Assembly: GCA_029932895.1 (NCBI GenBank)
Contig: JAOZPF010000033.1
Span: 9,037 to 15,788 of the forward strand
Source: Anaerolineae bacterium
GTDB taxonomy: Bacteria; Chloroflexota; Anaerolineae; B4-G1; DUEL01
DNA length: 6,752 nucleotides
Direction of reading: 5' to 3'
Shown piece by piece: positions 5,096-6,752 of the stretch (positions are counted from its first letter, which is position 1; each line of letters opens with the position of its first letter). Under the pieces are notes generated by a model. The model was not told the DNA's origin, did no database searches, and saw only the letters and a program-made list of their open reading frames with translations. The position numbers and the translations under genes are program-made.

Positions 5096-6752
5096 CCAAC
5101 CAACCCCTCCGCGCCCGCATCGCCGGGCTCGTCCAGCAAGCGCTTCGGGCCGCCCAGGAGGCGGGTGAGCTGCCTTCCTTCCCGCTGCCGGAATCGCCGG
5201 TGGAGCGCGGCCGCCGCCGCGAGGAGCACGGCGACTATTCCACATCGGTGGCTATGAAACTGGCGCGAGAGGCACGGATGAACCCTCTCGAGATCGCACG
5301 CCGCATCATCGCCCACCTGGACCCCGCTCCCTTCATCGGACGAGCCGAGCCTGTAGCACCGGGATACGTCAACATCTGGTTGGATGAGAAATGGGTAGCG
5401 GCCCAGGTAGCTGGAATCATCGCCGCTGGACCCCAGTTCGGCGCGCTGGAGACAGGCCGCGGACGGCGCGTCCAGGTCGAGTTCGTCAGCGCCAACCCCA
5501 CCGGCCCCCTCACCGTCGGCTCCGCCCGCAACGCCGTGTTGGGCGACAGCCTGGCAGCAGTCCTGGAGGCCGCTGGCTACGAGACGGAACGGGAGTATTA
5601 CGTCAACGACGCCGGCTCCCAGGTGCGCCGATTCGGCGAGAGCATCCTGGCCCGCTACGCCCAGGCGTTGGGTAAGCCAGTCCCCTTCCCCGAGGACGGC
5701 TACCACGGAGAGTATGTGAGCGAACTGGGCCAACGCCTGGCCGCCGAGGAAGGTAACCGCTATCTGGAGATGGAGCGACAAGAAGCCGTGCGCAGCATCA
5801 CCACCTGGGGGGTGGAACGAATGCTGGATGGGATTCGCCAGGACCTCCAGGGGCTGGGCATCAGTTTTGACACCTGGCGGCACGAGCGCTCCCTTTACGA
5901 GGAAGGACTGTTCGACCGCTTGCTGGAAAAGCTGCGGGCCGGGGGCTACATCGTCGAGCACGACGACGCCGTATGGTTCCGCCACCCCGACCTGGAAAAG
6001 GATGCCGTGTTGATCCGCTCTGCCCGCGTGGTTCCCGAACCAGCGGAGCGGCCCACCTACCTGGCCTCCGACATCGCCTATCTGTGGGACAAGTTGGTGG
6101 AGCGTGGTTTCGAGCGAGCCATCTATATCTGGGGGGCCGATCACCACGGCGATGTGCCCCGCGTGAAAGCGGCGGCCAAGGCACTGGGCCTGGACCCCAA
6201 GCGGCTGGTGTTCATCCTCTACCAATTGGTCTCCCTGCGACGATCCGGCGAGGAGGTGCGTATGTCCAAGCGGGCAGGGGAGTTTATCACCCTGCGCAGC
6301 CTCTTGGACGAGGTGGGAACCGACCCCATCCGCTTTATGCTCCTAGCTCGCACCGCCGACGTGACGGTAGATTTTGACCTGGACCTGGCAGTGGAGCAAT
6401 CGGACCGCAACCCAGTCTACTATGTGCAATACGCCCACGCCCGCATCGCCAGCATCCTTCGCCACGCCCAGGAGCAAGGGTGGGCGCTGGACGAGCCGGC
6501 CGATATGACCCTGCTGCACCACCCCAGCGAGTTGGCGCTCATCCGCAAGATGTTGGAACTGCCGGAGGTGATCGAGACGGCAGCGGCCAAACTGAGTCCT
6601 CACTTCCTGCCGTTCTACGCCCAGGAACTGGCATCCACCTTTCACACTTTCTACCGTGATTGCCGTGTGGTCTCGGCCAACCCCGCCGATGCCGAGCTGA
6701 CCAGGGCCCGCTTGCAGTTGGTTCAGGCAGCCAAAAGCGTCCTGGCTCGCGT
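5092..6752 (+). CDS. argS: Arginyl-tRNA synthetase (3' end outside window)
   Basis: Charges tRNA-Arg with arginine using ATP; class I aminoacyl-tRNA synthetase, cytosolic. The frame is open from 5092 to the window end (553 complete codons), and only about 10-20 residues should be missing. Domains: N-terminal tRNA-recognition domain (about 1-100, with HGDYSTSVAMKLA); Rossmann catalytic domain with VEFVSANPTGPL leading into the class I signature position, YYVNDAG (169-175), FPEDGYHGEY, WGADHHG (347-353) and the KMSKS-like loop RMSKR (390-394); then the DALR-type anticodon-binding domain, including YYVQYAHARI and FHTFYRDCRVV. The oddity is that the HIGH signature, usually HxGH after NPTGPL, reads T141-V-G-S144: both histidines are absent although everything around is well conserved. 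Translation is probably coupled to add through the ATGA overlap; ATG 5071 is an alternative start. The identity is certain, the activity very likely. Confidence 0.96.
   Translation, partial: MTNQPLRARIAGLVQQALRAAQEAGELPSFPLPESPVERGRRREEHGDYSTSVAMKLAREARMNPLEIARRIIAHLDPAPFIGRAEPVAPGYVNIWLDEKWVAAQVAGIIAAGPQFGALETGRGRRVQVEFVSANPTGPLTVGSARNAVLGDSLAAVLEAAGYETEREYYVNDAGSQVRRFGESILARYAQALGKPVPFPEDGYHGEYVSELGQRLAAEEGNRYLEMERQEAVRSITTWGVERMLDGIRQDLQGLGISFDTWRHERSLYEEGLFDRLLEKLRAGGYIVEHDDAVWFRHPDLEKDAVLIRSARVVPEPAERPTYLASDIAYLWDKLVERGFERAIYIWGADHHGDVPRVKAAAKALGLDPKRLVFILYQLVSLRRSGEEVRMSKRAGEFITLRSLLDEVGTDPIRFMLLARTADVTVDFDLDLAVEQSDRNPVYYVQYAHARIASILRHAQEQGWALDEPADMTLLHHPSELALIRKMLELPEVIETAAAKLSPHFLPFYAQELASTFHTFYRDCRVVSANPADAELTRARLQLVQAAKSVLAR

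Noticed and set aside
4852..6225. A 457-codon open frame on the - strand covering much of argS and the end of add
   Set aside because: It lies antisense to a clearly conserved ArgRS and its translation shows no recognisable motif. Long antisense frames are expected in high-GC coding DNA with this codon use.

Overview
The window looks like a high-GC bacterial chromosome segment with every gene on the + strand. A member of the Chloroflexota (Anaerolineae-like lineages) is my best guess. The reasons are the roughly 48-residue insertion in SecA after the LPTN motif, which I recall from Chloroflexota SecA proteins, and the pairing of a stand-alone KaiC-like ATPase with a winged-helix protein. This assignment is an inference from memory; no database was searched.

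Layout: (1) 2-2092, the C-terminal ~696 residues of SecA, cut by the window start. (2) 2158-3970, a tight four-gene cassette of unknown function: a 122-aa winged-helix protein, a 253-aa single-domain KaiC/RAD55-type ATPase, and two small three-helix membrane proteins (96 and 120 aa). (3) 4037-5095 (or from 3974), adenosine deaminase. (4) 5092 to the window end, arginyl-tRNA synthetase lacking only its last few residues. There is no gene-free stretch above 300 bases. The largest gaps are 65 bp after secA and up to 66 bp before add.

The genes are closely packed: gaps of 22 and 10 bp, an ATGA stop/start overlap between the two membrane genes, and another at add/argS. This suggests one transcription unit from 2158 onward, perhaps including secA. 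SecA, adenosine deaminase and ArgRS are housekeeping proteins. The unexplained part is the cassette between them, which has the parts of a small sensing or switching module: a DNA-binding protein, an ATP switch and two membrane partners.

Points for a second look: the cassette itself; an ArgRS whose class I HIGH signature reads TVGS although the rest of the enzyme looks intact; a hairpin plus an eight-codon reading frame just before the likely add start; and two SecA peculiarities, an internal insertion and a seven-arginine tail after the zinc motif. No tRNA, rRNA, CRISPR array, insertion sequence or phage gene was seen.
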